In this document: positions 22,127-32,976 of the stretch, piece after piece
How the letters are laid out: every line of letters starts with the position of its first letter
Numbering within the stretch: position 1 is the stretch's first letter
Source of the DNA: Hygrocybe punicea
Taxonomy: Eukaryota > Basidiomycota > Agaricomycetes > Agaricales > Hygrophoraceae
NCBI GenBank assembly: GCA_963556145.1
Contig: OY744467.1
Span: 496,001 to 560,000 of the forward strand
Direction: 5' to 3'
DNA: 64,000 nucleotides
Made by a program: the position numbers and the translations under genes
The notes under the pieces: generated by a model
What the model was told of the DNA's origin: nothing
Databases searched by the model: none
The model's input: only the letters and a program-made list of their open reading frames with translations

Positions 22127-23356
22127 ATGGTTCAAGATGATCAACAAAGTCAAGAATGATTTCAACAATCACAGACACAAGAAACGACTGAAAGTTTCGA
22201 TCAGTCCTTCGATGAACAATACAACGTCACACCAGCCGTTAGATCAAAATGTATTGAAATCACGAAGGCCTACAGGCAAGGGCAAATCGATAAGGTCACC
22301 GCGATCTTGGACCTTACTTTGGAAATCCCAGTTCAAGCAGGCGACAACGACTCATTCAGACGAGCATTCAGAGCCTACTGTAAAATCCTCGACAGCTATG
22401 ACAGTTATCGCTCCAGAGGCGCAGCCAGAGGCGTCGCAAAAAACCCCTTGGCTAACGTCGATGCTGAAGCTGGGTTTTCGCCAGAAGAACTCTATGGAAA
22501 CATTGTCGACGAACAACCCACTACCGACAAACGACAACAACGCAAGCGTTCCGTTAGTCCAACATCCGACAATGAAGATGAATCAACTCACCCTCACAAA
22601 CAGCGGGTTAACGTCAGTATTCTGCCGTGGGTCATCCGTCAATCGGACCATCCGATGTTTCTGTCCTCGTCTCTCCGAAAAACCCTCACATCACTCGAAA
22701 ACTTTAGTCACGACATCAAGTTCACAGTATCTTCAATCATTAACACACCCGACTGTCCTCAATTCCCCCAATCCGAGTGGACAAATCTCGTTTCCAGTCA
22801 AGCTGTCGAACTCGACCACGTTTTGTCAGCCCTCTTTGCCGTCATCCAATCTCCCAAGAAAAAGGAAATCGTCAGACACATCAAGATCTCCACTGGCATC
22901 ACCACACCTGCCAAAACGGTCACAACACATGGTGAATGGATGACAGCCTGGGAACCCACCGTCGAAGCCACGCTCTTTGTATTCCCTCACCGCGAATCAG
23001 AGCTCAAGTGATATGGACGTTATATTGCTGGGCTCTTTGCAGCACTCCCTGTCGAACAGCATTCACGAATCATCAGTTTTGACAAAGGAATTCGCATCCG
23101 GACCTCCCAATGACAAGACATCGAACTCACTGATCACCATGAATTCACTGACCTGCAAATCCATTGGATCCAAATGTGGGACCGCAATAGCCGCAAACCC
23201 GAACAACGTGGTGTCAGCCGCCGACAAGACCCTTGCAGACGTTGGAATGAAGGTAAATGTCCTAACACACGCGGACAATGCAACTACTTGCACGTCTGCC
23301 TTAAATGTCGCTCCACCGGCCACGTCTGCACAGACTGCACATCTAAACAGACTTGA
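22127..23356 (+). pseudogene. DIRS ORF1 (gag-like), three TGA stops
   Basis: One frame starting MVQDDQQSQE. It includes IEITKAYRQGQIDKVTAILD, FRRAFRAYCKILDSYD, PWVIRQSDHPMFLSSSLRKT, EWMTAWEPTVEATLFVFPHR, YGRYIAGLFAALP and a finger-like C-terminus CRRWNEGKCPNTRGQCNYLH followed by CLKC and HVCTDC. TGA codons at 22157, 23009 and 23111 interrupt it, each where Arg (CGA) would keep the sense; at 23009 the family text I recall is ELERYG. Overlaps the next ORF in another frame. Confidence 0.7.
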
Positions 23357-25172
23357 TTTATGGTCCAGACAACCCCAGTATGCTCACGATCTAATTTGGG
23401 ACGATGAAACGAATCCACGCATCACCACTGTGTTCGCAACCATCACAGAAATGCCAGTCCCTGACATCCCTGCAAATGAATTAAACAATATCGCCGCTCT
23501 GACGACAATCCAAGAACACCCCGACCTCTTCACCATCGTTACTCCGATCAAGGTTGATATCTTTGAAAATCTCCTCCGAACCCATCCCAATCAACCTTTT
23601 GTCCGTTCCGTCTGCCGTTCACTTCGCAATGGTTTTTGGCCCTGGGCACAGACGGACAATCCATCCTACCCAACAACCTGGGACAACTCATTTCGGCCGC
23701 TCCATGATCCTGCCCACAAAGCCTTTTTGTTGGAACAGCACGATATCGAGGTCACGCTCGGTCAGTTCTCCCCTTCTTTTGGTCGAGATTTGCTACCGGG
23801 AATGTATAGCATGCCGATTGGAGTTGTTCCTAAGCCCCGCTCTTCCAAACTCTGTATGGTCATTGACCAAAGCGTGGAACCCTTCTCTCAAAACTCGATG
23901 ATTCCGCGAACCGATCATTTTGTGCTGATGGATAACATGCACCATTTGGGTGCAGCACTGCGTCGCATCTGCATGACATTCCCTGACAAGCCCTTAATTG
24001 TTTGGAAATCGGATGTCTCCCATGCATATCGCATCGTTCCTGTGCATCCCCTCTGGCAAATTCGTCAAGTTGTCACAATTGACGGTTTTCGTCACGTCAA
24101 CCGCTGCAACCATTTTGGCAATGGAGCCGGCGGTCGCGTCTATGCTTCCTTTGCATCTCTTGTAACCTGGATTGCAGTCGTCATGGCCCTCATCATTGAT
24201 CTTTTTACTTATGTCGACGATAACTTCTCGTGGAATTTCGAAGACAATCTCACTTTTTACACACCTTATGCCAAACTAATGCCATCCCGGCAGGTAAAGC
24301 TGTTGACACTGTGGGATGAGTTGGGCATCCCTCATGAGGAACACAAGCAAGAATGGGGACGGACCTTGATGATCATCGGTTTTCAGGTTGACCCCAACGC
24401 CATGACCATCACCATGCCGTCAGATTCCCGCGCAGATCTCATCGACGCTATCCATGACTTCACATTCGCAAAGAGACGCCGAATGCTTCATGAGTTTCAG
24501 AAGCTGGCTGGCTGGGTCAACTGGTCCCTTAACGTCTGCCCACTTTTACGACCTGGACTCTCCATGGTTTACTCCAAGATGGCCGGCAAGACTCGTTCAC
24601 TCGCCCCCATCTGGATAAATACGACAATGGTTGGTGAATTGTCCTGGATCGCTGATCATATTGAACAGTCATCCGGTGTCTCCATCCTTGACTCTTTGGC
24701 TTGGAGCGCCGCTCAGGCTGACCTCACCTTTCATTCCGACGCCTGTCCCACCAGGCTCGGTTTCTGGTCTGCCAATCTCCAGATCGGTCGATTGCACAGT
24801 CTTACGTCTGATACAACCGCTTTTATCTTCTTTCTAGAAGCACTCGCCGTCCTCTCCGTTTTACACTATATTACTGACAATGTCCGCCCCTTGCCACATC
24901 GTGTAGCCGTTTTCTGTGACAACACCAACACCGTGGACATGTTCAACTCTTTACATGCCCACCCTGATTATAATCCCATCCTTTTAGACGCCGTCAACCT
25001 CTCCCTTGACTACGACTTTGGTTTCCGGGTTTTCAATGTTCCTGGTAACCACAACACCGTCACCGACACACTCTCACGTGGTAATGTTGACATTGCTTTG
25101 CAACATTCCCCCAATCTGAACATTGCAACCTTTGAACCCCCTCGATTTACGCTGGGGCAATCAAAAAAATGA
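22977..25172 (+). CDS. DIRS reverse transcriptase and RNase H
   Basis: Open for 731 codons, so it may itself be undamaged. Recognisable protein begins near 23330 after the overlap with ORF1. Motifs: MPIGVVPKPRSSKLCMVIDQ, LIVWKSDVSHAYRIVPVHP, FGNGAGGRVYASF, the catalytic LFTYVDDNFSW (YVDD), LGIPHEEHKQEW, IGFQVDP, then an RNase H-like end with FHSDACPTRLGFWSA, FFLEALAVLSVLHY, VFCDNTNTVDMFN and PGNHNTVTDTLSRG. It ends at the TGA of 25170; two further in-frame TGAs precede the recombinase frame. Confidence 0.85.
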   Translation: MYSLTANQSSSDMDVILLGSLQHSLSNSIHESSVLTKEFASGPPNDKTSNSLITMNSLTCKSIGSKCGTAIAANPNNVVSAADKTLADVGMKVNVLTHADNATTCTSALNVAPPATSAQTAHLNRLDLWSRQPQYAHDLIWDDETNPRITTVFATITEMPVPDIPANELNNIAALTTIQEHPDLFTIVTPIKVDIFENLLRTHPNQPFVRSVCRSLRNGFWPWAQTDNPSYPTTWDNSFRPLHDPAHKAFLLEQHDIEVTLGQFSPSFGRDLLPGMYSMPIGVVPKPRSSKLCMVIDQSVEPFSQNSMIPRTDHFVLMDNMHHLGAALRRICMTFPDKPLIVWKSDVSHAYRIVPVHPLWQIRQVVTIDGFRHVNRCNHFGNGAGGRVYASFASLVTWIAVVMALIIDLFTYVDDNFSWNFEDNLTFYTPYAKLMPSRQVKLLTLWDELGIPHEEHKQEWGRTLMIIGFQVDPNAMTITMPSDSRADLIDAIHDFTFAKRRRMLHEFQKLAGWVNWSLNVCPLLRPGLSMVYSKMAGKTRSLAPIWINTTMVGELSWIADHIEQSSGVSILDSLAWSAAQADLTFHSDACPTRLGFWSANLQIGRLHSLTSDTTAFIFFLEALAVLSVLHYITDNVRPLPHRVAVFCDNTNTVDMFNSLHAHPDYNPILLDAVNLSLDYDFGFRVFNVPGNHNTVTDTLSRGNVDIALQHSPNLNIATFEPPRFTLGQSKK

Positions 25173-25191
25173 CACTGACATCCACCTTGAC

Positions 25192-26147
25192 CTGGCAGCC
25201 CACCCGCCTGGTCACTCGAGTGCCTCTGGCACGAACGTGCGATCGCTATTGGCTGCTCCATCGAACCCAGCACTGCCTCCGCTTACACATCCGCCCTAAA
25301 TTCATATATCTCTTTCTGTAACATTCATAACTTACCCTGCACGCCCTGCCCTGACACCATCAGTTTTTACGTCATCTTCATGTGTCACCATATCAAACCA
25401 CAATCAGTCAACAACTATCTGTCAGGCATCTGTAACCAACTGGAACCCTACTTCCCCGACATCCGATCCATCCGACACCATCACCTTGTCACGAAAACCC
25501 TCGCTGGATGCAAAAAGATGCACGCAGTTGGCACAATTCGTCGCCGTCCCCTGTCAAGAAATGATCTCATAAATGTCGTCTCAACATGCATCACGTCCAG
25601 CTCTCATGACGACTTAACCTTCGCCACAATTGCTTCCACGGCTTTTCATGCAGTCCTATGGCTCGGCGAACTTACTTGGCCCGACTCCCTCTCACTCCAA
25701 GACTATCGCAAGGTCGTCCTATGCAACAGCGTTTTGGTTCATGCTGGTTCATTTGAGTTTTTCCTGCCAGGACACAAGGCCGACCGTTTCTTCGAAGGAA
25801 ACCGCGTGCTTGTCCATGCCACCACTACCAGCGATGACCCCATTCACATCTTTCGACGCTACCTGTCCTCTCGCGACAAACTACATCCTTACCACCCAGA
25901 ACTTTGGCTTCGTTCTGATGGCAACATCCCGACCCATTCTTGGTTCCTGCACTGTCTCTGCTGCTTCTTACCAGATTCGTTGATAGGTGGCCAGTCCTTT
26001 TGCTCTGGAGGTGCGACAAACCTGGCGGCATCTGGAGTGCCTCCACACCTTATCCAGGCAATCGGCCGTTGGAAGTCGGACGCCTGGCAAATCTACATCA
26101 GGAAACACCCTGCACTTCAGGCAGCGTTACTCTTGGGACGGATCTGA
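25192..26147 (+). pseudogene. DIRS tyrosine recombinase, catalytic Arg lost
   Basis: In the same frame as the RT, open from 25192: LECLWHERAIAIGCSIEPST, ASAYTSALNSYISFC, QSVNNYLSGICNQL, KTLAGCKKMHA, TFATIASTAFHAVLWLGELT, and the C-terminal box GGQSFCSGGATNLAASGVPP, IQAIGRWKSDAWQIYIRKHP. The box normally reads xGQSxRxGGAT with Arg as a catalytic residue. Here codon 26001-26003 is TGC (Cys), one transition from CGC. The Tyr of WQIYIR is present. Without that Arg the enzyme should be inactive. No ATG opens the frame before 25380, so expression may have needed frameshifting or reinitiation. Confidence 0.8.
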
Positions 26148-26232
26148 CGAACTGGGCTTTTCCATCGCCCTGCTCAATAGTCACATCGGAGGGCCCAGAG
26201 TTTTTTATTGACACGCTTGCTATAACACAAAC

Positions 26233-26257
26233 AAAAAAAAAAAAAAAAAAAAAAAAA
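26233..26257 (+). repeat. A25 homopolymer
   Basis: Twenty-five consecutive A residues about 85 bp after the recombinase stop, possibly marking the 3' end of an element transcript or a later poly(A)-primed insertion. Nothing else is seen between 26258 and 26480. Confidence 0.7.
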
Positions 26258-26480
26258 CATCCCACAAATGCCTTTTACGGTTCCGCCCCGTTCTCGCAGT
26301 CTGTATTTTTCAACAAAATACATTTCTTTCGGGGACCTCGTCGCTGTTTTCAGGACGAGGCCGCCCTTTTTGGCTAATTCATCTCAACTTCCGTCTTAAC
26401 ACGTCAGACAACTGAAGGTGATTGATTAGGCTCGGCCATGGAAATCGAGGAGTCCTCAAACCCGGGCACGGGATGCACTT

Positions 26481-28454
26481 TCACGAGCCCGGGTATCTCT
26501 GGCCAACAGTCGTCCTTCTCTGTAGCCTCAAGTCCACAGGGTGGATTTTCTCCGAACTGAGAAGCTGGATGCCGAAGTGGGTGACTTCAGTAGTGTCTAC
26601 ACGATCCCGGAACGTGGTGACAACCATGGCGAAGGTCGCAGTGCCCGTGAGCGTGTGCGACAGCACGCCGGGGGTATCGAGGACGACGACACGCTGGAAA
26701 AACTTGCTCGTGGCAGTGACAGGGCCGAGTGGGGCCAGGCTAAGATTCTGCAGTAGCGTGAGCGCACCCGACGGGCTGGACGGGTACACGGAAGGGATGG
26801 TGACGGCGCCGCCGGGCCCCGATGGGAAGACCGAGACGTCGCCGTCTCGCTGGTGGGTGAGTGTGACCAGGTCCCCCGTGGCGACGTTTGAAACATTGAT
26901 ATCGTGCTAGCAAAACCCGAGACATCTGCGACATTTCCGACCCAAAATGCGGGTGGGTCACCAGCGTCTGTAATGGGGTCCGGGCCAATGACAAGCGGCG
27001 GGGGTATCCGTCCTACGGGTGGGCATGTCTCGTGCAAGACAACTTTGATGTTGGTGATTGTGCCGTTCTTGTCGGTAACAGGCGCCGGGGGAAGGCTGAA
27101 GCTGAGAATACGCACTCCCCGCGTTGTGCGGACACGGAGCTGGATTGGCTCCCCCTTCTGGTTGATTCGCACTGTAGTTGCAATTGGCAAGGTGATTCGG
27201 TGAGTCGGTGACCGTATTGGGTGCAGGATAAGGGAATATGAATGAGCCCAGGTTTAAATCGTTTGCATTCGATGGAGAAAGGATGTCGAAGGAGCAGAAC
27301 TCCCCCACGTTAAGGGAATCGGATGAACCAGTCACCGTGGCATTGATCGCGAGATCGCCAGGAGGGGCTTGGCCACAGCCATACACGTTGTGGATAAAGG
27401 TTGCAGGGAACGGTTGAATGGTGAAATTCACAATCGAAGTCGTCAACGGCATGAGTCCGGTTATCGGACCACCCAGCACCATACCATCTGGCAAGCCGAT
27501 CGCGGAGCGGTAGGTCAACGGAGCACTGCCAAACTTCAAGATGGGCAAGGATTGAGAGTGTTTGAATTCTGTGGGCGTGATGGCCGTAGCGCCGAACTTT
27601 GACGGGTCCAATAGCGCGGTAACTTTGGCCTTGAAAAACGCTGTGATGCCATCTTTCAGGCCAGTAAGGTCGATTATGCCACCCACGAGTCCACTAAAAT
27701 CAATATTTACATCCCAGCTGACCGTTTCTGTTAACATGACGGGCCTCGCGAGAAACACCACCGAAGTCAACACAGATATTAACATGTGGCACGGTCCCAA
27801 CCGGTGCCCAAGTGACTCCAACAGGGTCAGGCTCAAATCCAGCGGATCTGATAGTGGCAATGTCCCCTTTGCTTTCGATCAGGCATTTGGTTAGGTGTTT
27901 CACCGTGTTCGCGTCTACGAATAAACACCAGTCTTGCCCGGGCTGCAAATGACTGAGGGGCAAGCCCGTGGGATCGAAGCGTATGAAGAGGTTGCCGGCG
28001 ACACTGGCGAAATTGGATGTACCAGGGTTCGACATCTTCAGCAGCGTGAACACTGGACTCAGGTCGATGGGAGGGATGTTGCTGATGGCATTCTTAATGA
28101 CGTCGTATGGCAACGGCAGGCCTGGGGGCGTGATATCAGTCGCTGCCAAAGAGAGTTTGGTACCCAGAAGGGTGAGCTGCATCTTAATGCCCACATCCGC
28201 AGGGAGTCGAGTCAGGGCACCTGGAGGGGTTTTGTTGACGTTGTTCTGGAGAGATGTCTCGTTGACAATGAAGATATCGACCTTCAAGTGATTGTGGGTG
28301 GGTCGGAACCGGTGACATTGGCGTGATCAAAGAACGATTGGGGGACCCTTGGCGTCACTGGCAACGAAACGCAGAGGGTGTTTATTGTCTCCTGGATGCC
28401 ACCAAGCACCAGGTTCAGCAACGTCTGGATGGAAATCTCGATGTCGAGTGGCAT
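26481..28454 (-). pseudogene. Large GC-rich gene of unknown function, several frameshifts
   Basis: Minus strand from ATG 28454-28452 (MPLDIEISIQTLLNLVLGG) to a TGA at 26481. Successive blocks in shifting frames: NTLCVSLPVTPRVPQSFFDH; LKVDIFIVNETSLQN through NLFIRFDPTGLPLSHL, QPGQDWCLFVDANTVKHL; SWDVNIDFSGLVGGIIDL to FIFPYPAPNTV; RINQKGEPIQLRVRTTRGV to AFWVGNVADVSG; then DINVSNVATGDLVTLTH to RRTTVGQRYPGS. Frame changes fall near 28286, 27735-27790, 27185-27230 and 26890. At 28286 a single missing base restores the sense; at the others I could not find a clean intron. Many hydrophobic beta-type segments; no domain recognised. Damage is by indels, unlike the TGA pattern of the transposons. Confidence 0.5.
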
Positions 28455-28867
28455 ACTTGTGGTGTGCGTGGGCAAAGGCGAGAGCAGGAAGCCAGATGGC
28501 AAGAGACGAGAGATTAAATCTGGGCAGTCCAGCGCTCTGCAGTCGACTCACAAGCTGCTCCCACTTCCAAGCCGGGGTTACTATAATCAATTGAGTGACA
28601 GTGAGGACAGTGTTTTCGATCTGAGCCTGCGACACCCAGGATAAGAAAGCAGTTCTGAACCCCCTGAGTCCGCAGCACCGTCAGGGCCATATCAGATTAC
28701 GGTCAACTTTACATGACATGGGAGATACAAGGATTGGGCGTCTTGGGCGCAAGATCCCTACTAGTACACCTTTTAGTTGAGCTCGATCAAATACATGTTT
28801 GCAGACTTTTCTCATACCACTCAAACCCAAACCATCCAATTTGTCCAATAACTTGAACAAGTCCTTC
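28455..28867. promoter_or_regulatory. Intergenic region between divergent genes
   Basis: 413 bp between the start of the minus-strand pseudogene and the plus-strand gene at 28868, so it should hold the promoter of the latter. I see no clear TATA box; an earlier ATG at 28795 opens only 18 codons and could be an upstream ORF. Confidence 0.4.
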
Positions 28868-30746
28868 ATGTCTGAGATCAGTGTTAATGCTGAGGAGCAA
28901 CTGCGGGTTTTCCCGATGCAGGAAAACCCTTATAACCAGTTGGGTCACCTTGGGTCTTTGAATATGGCTTCGAATAACCCTATGGCTACCTTTCCGCACA
29001 TGGGTTTATCGATCCCTGTCAGGGATGCATTCTTAACAACTAATACAGTTATTATTCCAGCGTCAACACGGTTGTCAAATGCAGCTCTTGATAACAGGGT
29101 GCAGCCTAGTTCTGCGCTCGCTCAAGTCAATCTCGGTCAATCTGCTTCCGTTGGTGGCTCAAGCATAGGCGGAGAGAGCAATATCAACACAATCAACAAC
29201 GTACATTCTTTCTACGCTTTAACTACTCCCCAAGGTTCGTCTCTATCATCTCGAAATGGTAAGTACCTGCCCATTCCGAGTCCGTGGCATCGGCATCTGA
29301 CCCATAGTGCAGCGCAATCTGGAGTGATTCATCAGAATAACTCCGAAAGCGCATCGGATACATATGCTCGTATTCTTCTCGCTAAGAGAATTGGGTACCC
29401 CATCTGGGACCCGCGACCCCCAAACAACCCCCGGGGATACAGGCAAGAAGGTGTTCGCATTGGTGACATCGGAATTGTCACCTTTGAGGGTCGTTTCCAA
29501 TTTCTTTTTAACGTCTGTTTGCCTGTTGACAATCCTATTAACCGCCGAGCTCCTCCTTCTATGGAACCATTTGTGTTCGGTGGCGATGATGATACTGAAA
29601 CAAGTAGTGATGCTTTTCATCGAGGTTGCGTCATCTCGAGTAGCTCAATACAAAGAAAAAATCTGGATTCAGAGATTGACCCTCAAAGGTACACTTGATT
29701 GTCTCAATCTAACTCCTGTCTTTATATTTTCAGCAGGCATTCCGATAGTGGAAGGGCATTTCATTTCACTTGTTTGCCGAATGAAGGTGCTGTTCTCATA
29801 TTACCGAATGGCGCTTCCAGGACGGATCTTTGTTTCCGCCAAAATATCCAGGACTATGCCCGTCGCCATGTTATCAGCTGGTATGAACATCTATACAATA
29901 CAGTTGGCTTGGAGGTCGATGTGGGCCCTCTCTATCTTGTAACCGGATATCATAAGTGCGACAACTGGTGTGTAGCATCGTACTCCAATGCTCCAATAGA
30001 GACCGAGATGTCTTTGAGCTTTGCTCCAACCTCTACTACCGCTGGCAGGGTCCTTTATTCGTCTTGGAATTCTGGCAACATAGATGCACAGACCTGTAGG
30101 CCAGAGCAGGATTGCTTGCCGAATCAATGCGTCTATATTCGTGGTTACAAAATGACATTGTGCAAGGGTCTTATCGAGAAAATCTTCTTGGGACGAGCGA
30201 AAATAACTCACGTCGTTCCACCAAATGGATATTGTGAAGGGGAAGGCGGTGTCAGGACGAATACTGGAGTGGGGACGCTATGGCAATGGTTTCCATGGTT
30301 TATTGGTGGGACTCCGGGAGGGAATCAGCACCGACTTGCTGAAGCTCGAGCCTTCACTACGAGCGATAGCATAGCGGTGGAGGGCTTTCCCGATCTTTCT
30401 GGAGTGAGATTTTCTGTCACGCATTATCCTATCTGCTTACATTGCTTCTCAGTCATATCATCCGTCAGATGTGATTAATTCATATCTGCTGGGAGCTGTC
30501 TGTACCTTTACATAAATCCATCATTCTGGGCTCATTTTAACTGGAATGCAGCACCCTGATGCCCATGCCGCCGTGACTCATGATGATGTGTGGTGTAATA
30601 TTATTGGCGAGGTCGGAATTTTTATCTCCAGAGTTGGGTCACGGTCTAATATTCAGCGTATCATAGGAAGAGAACCGGGTTCCCGATGGCCCGGAGCTCA
30701 TCCGACGTGTTATGGAGACTTATCAGGATGTGCAGGAGGCTGGTAG
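28868..30746 (+). CDS. Conserved Agaricomycete protein of unknown function
   Basis: Start MSEISVNAEEQLRVF at 28868. Exons 28868-29688, 29734-30403, 30453-30497 and 30552-30746, introns GT-AG of 45, 49 and 54 bp, all phases consistent, no internal stop. Recalled family landmarks: RIGYPIWDPRPP, GVRIGDIGIVTFEGRFQFLF, NVCLPVDNPIN, CVISSSSIQ, EGAVLILPNGASR, YARRHVISWYEHL, LYLVTGYHKCDNWCVASYS, PNQCVYIRGYKMTL, SYHPSDVINSYLL and HAAVTHDDVWCNIIGE. I have seen this architecture widely in Agaricomycetes without a function. No signal peptide or membrane segment stands out. The metacaspase gene starts 106 bp after its stop on the same strand. Confidence 0.8.
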
Positions 30747-30852
30747 GAATACGATCAGGTTTTTCCTAATCTCCGACTCACTTCACGGGCTGCTAGGCTG
30801 TGTACTTTTAGTTCCCAAAGTTGAATCTATCAACGAGAGAGCACCGATTCCC

Positions 30853-32787
30853 ATGCAGCAAGTGGCACAAACCGTGCCAGACAATGGCAAGAAGAAAGCG
30901 CTACTCATTGGTATCAGCTACTACAAGAATAAAGGGGAAAGTACCCATTTACCCGTCCGCGTTCTAGAGTTGAAGAAGCTGCTAATTGGTGGGTACTATA
31001 GTCACACAGCCATATATCTCGCTCATAGTGTTTCACAGAAACATATAGTTATGAAGAGAACGACATCGTCGTCATGATGGATGGGGGTGACGATGGCTTA
31101 GAGCCGAACCAGGAGAATATTGTAAGTTATCTTTGTAGTGTTGCGCTGAATGTTACTGAACTTGGCCAGTTGAGGGAGATTCAAAACTTGGTTAAGGATG
31201 CGAAACCTGGCGATCACTTTTTGTTTTACTGTGCGTCCCCGTTGTCCTCCTCACCATTGTTGCATAATTCTGACAGATCATCATACTATAGATTCCGGTC
31301 ATTTGGGTCAAATTATCAATGATGACAACACTGACGAAGATGGCCTCGACGAAGGTATGTTCCACTTGTTGCGCTTCATGCCCTCTTGACGCCTTCCAGT
31401 GCTTATACCGTCTGATGACAAGAATTTTGATAAAATTATCATTGACGATGTATGTTCAACAACTCTTAATAAATAAAGGACAGTACCCTGATATCTTTCG
31501 CTCGATATCAGCAACTCCGAAAAAAGCTGGTGGATGCCCTCCCTTGTGGAAGCAGCCTTGTCGTATGTTTTATTCATGGAGCAATCCTCCCACCATCTGA
31601 CATCCCACCCAAGGCCATCTTTGATTGCTGCCGTTCTGGCTCAATGCTTGGTGCTTAACATGTTTCTGTCTCTACTTCAAGTCGAAATTCTGATCTTGCT
31701 TATGCCAGACCTCAAGCATCATCGGTGCAACCGAGTGTTTACCCCATGGGCGTTCGATGGCCGTCATAGATGGACTGACCAAACCGTAGGTGAGAAATAC
31801 CTGGCATATGTTGATAATCTGGTATCTGATCCCAATGCTTAGTCACGTCAAGACGCTCCTCCCTGCATCATATTTACGAGAATCAACGCCTCGATCATAA
31901 TACGGTGAAGTCGAAGAACACGTTGCAGGGCGCGTCGGAGTCTCCTATAGGGGGAAAGCTAAGCGTATGGTTGTCACCGTCCAACCCCTCTGATTCTCCC
32001 TTCCACTCTGTGGTTGATTCACCAATTGAGTCGTCCACCCCGGTGGAGGAGTCTTGTTCTGGCTTTTGCATCCCAACTGATGAGGACAAGCCTCACGTCG
32101 TAAGTATTCTTTGCTTTTGGTTAGCAAGATAAAGCTGCTCACTTGATGCTCGCTGTAACATTTGAAGGTGTGTGTGGCAGCATGCAAGGATTCACAGATG
32201 TCATGGGAAGATGACAAGGGAAGGTCGATGACGATGGTGAGGATGTTCCTCATTTTCCTTGTTCTTGTGATCTTGACACGTTATTCCAGGGTATGATTGG
32301 CTTTCTCCGTGAGTTTCTCCCCTCATGATTCATGCACCCTTATTGATACCGCGCATCTAGGGAAGAATCCGCGACCACGGCTGGATCAGCTGATGCAACA
32401 AATCAGGTAAGCATCGAGGAATAATCTCTCGGTGTACATGAGCTTATCAAGCCGACCATTCTCACTACAGCCACTATGCATACGAACTAGCGGTTGCGAG
32501 TCACCAAGCGACCCACAGAATGGAGCGAAAAGTCAAGGAATCGAAGTCTTCGAGTGACCATGCTCTGTGGGCGGAGTTTACTGAAGCAGGTTATGATCTT
32601 GAGCAATACCAAGATCCCCAGGTTTGTTGTTCTCTGTTTGACTCCGTCATTTACTGAAGATGCTTTCTTCTTGGTTTGGATAATAGTTGTCCAGTCTCAC
32701 TCCTTTGGTAATAAACTTCCATTGTTGTTGCAATCTGTATTTGATGACATTGTATTCCAGGATATGAATGCAATTTTCACCTTGTAG
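30853..32787 (+). CDS. Metacaspase-like caspase-domain protein (14 exons)
   Basis: Cysteine protease of the caspase fold (peptidase C14 type); fungal metacaspases cleave after Arg/Lys and are tied to cell death and protein quality control. Start MQQVAQTVPDNG at 30853. Exon ends: 30988, 31121, 31230, 31354, 31449, 31559, 31650, 31789, 32099, 32236, 32308, 32406, 32621, 32787, all with GT-AG introns and consistent phase. Motifs: KKKALLIGISYYKN; ENDIVVMMDGGDDG; FLFYYSGHLGQ with the catalytic His (acceptor at 31291 gives this reading); DEDGLDEVLIPSDD; AIFDCCRSGSMLD, where Cys is the nucleophile but Arg replaces the usual next His; CNRVFTPWA; ACKDSQMSWED; and the C-terminal DQLMQQISHYAYEL. A linker of about 85 residues rich in Ser/Pro precedes ACKDSQ. 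No stop or frameshift; looks functional. Confidence 0.9.
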
Positions 32788-32976
32788 TCTCTTTATTTAT
32801 TGAAATTTTTTCATTACAAGTGCTGCTTTGGATATCACATGTTGAAGCTTTTTTGTTGTGATCTTAAATTGAGGAAATATTGCAGTACTGTTTATCTCAT
32901 GTGCACACCTACCCGTTCACAGGCATGTGTGATACATATATTTTACACTAGGACTAAAAATTCTGCAAAATCTTTT

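Larger units (their letters stand above)
22127..26330 (+). mobile_element. DIRS-like tyrosine-recombinase retrotransposon
   Basis: Three coding regions in order: a gag-like ORF1 with a CCCH-type finger, reverse transcriptase plus RNase H, and a tyrosine recombinase. Reverse transcriptase combined with a tyrosine recombinase and no integrase or protease is diagnostic of DIRS elements. Ends are approximate: the inverted terminal repeats and internal complementary region typical of the group were not identified. All three ORFs carry damage. Confidence 0.8.

Noticed and set aside
26233..26257. A25 run as evidence of a LINE-type retrotransposon
   Set aside because: No LINE reverse transcriptase or target duplication is seen; the adjacent coding region is DIRS.
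31277..31291. Upstream splice acceptor in the metacaspase giving HHTID before SGH
   Set aside because: Using the acceptor at 31291 gives the canonical YYSGHLGQ active-site block.
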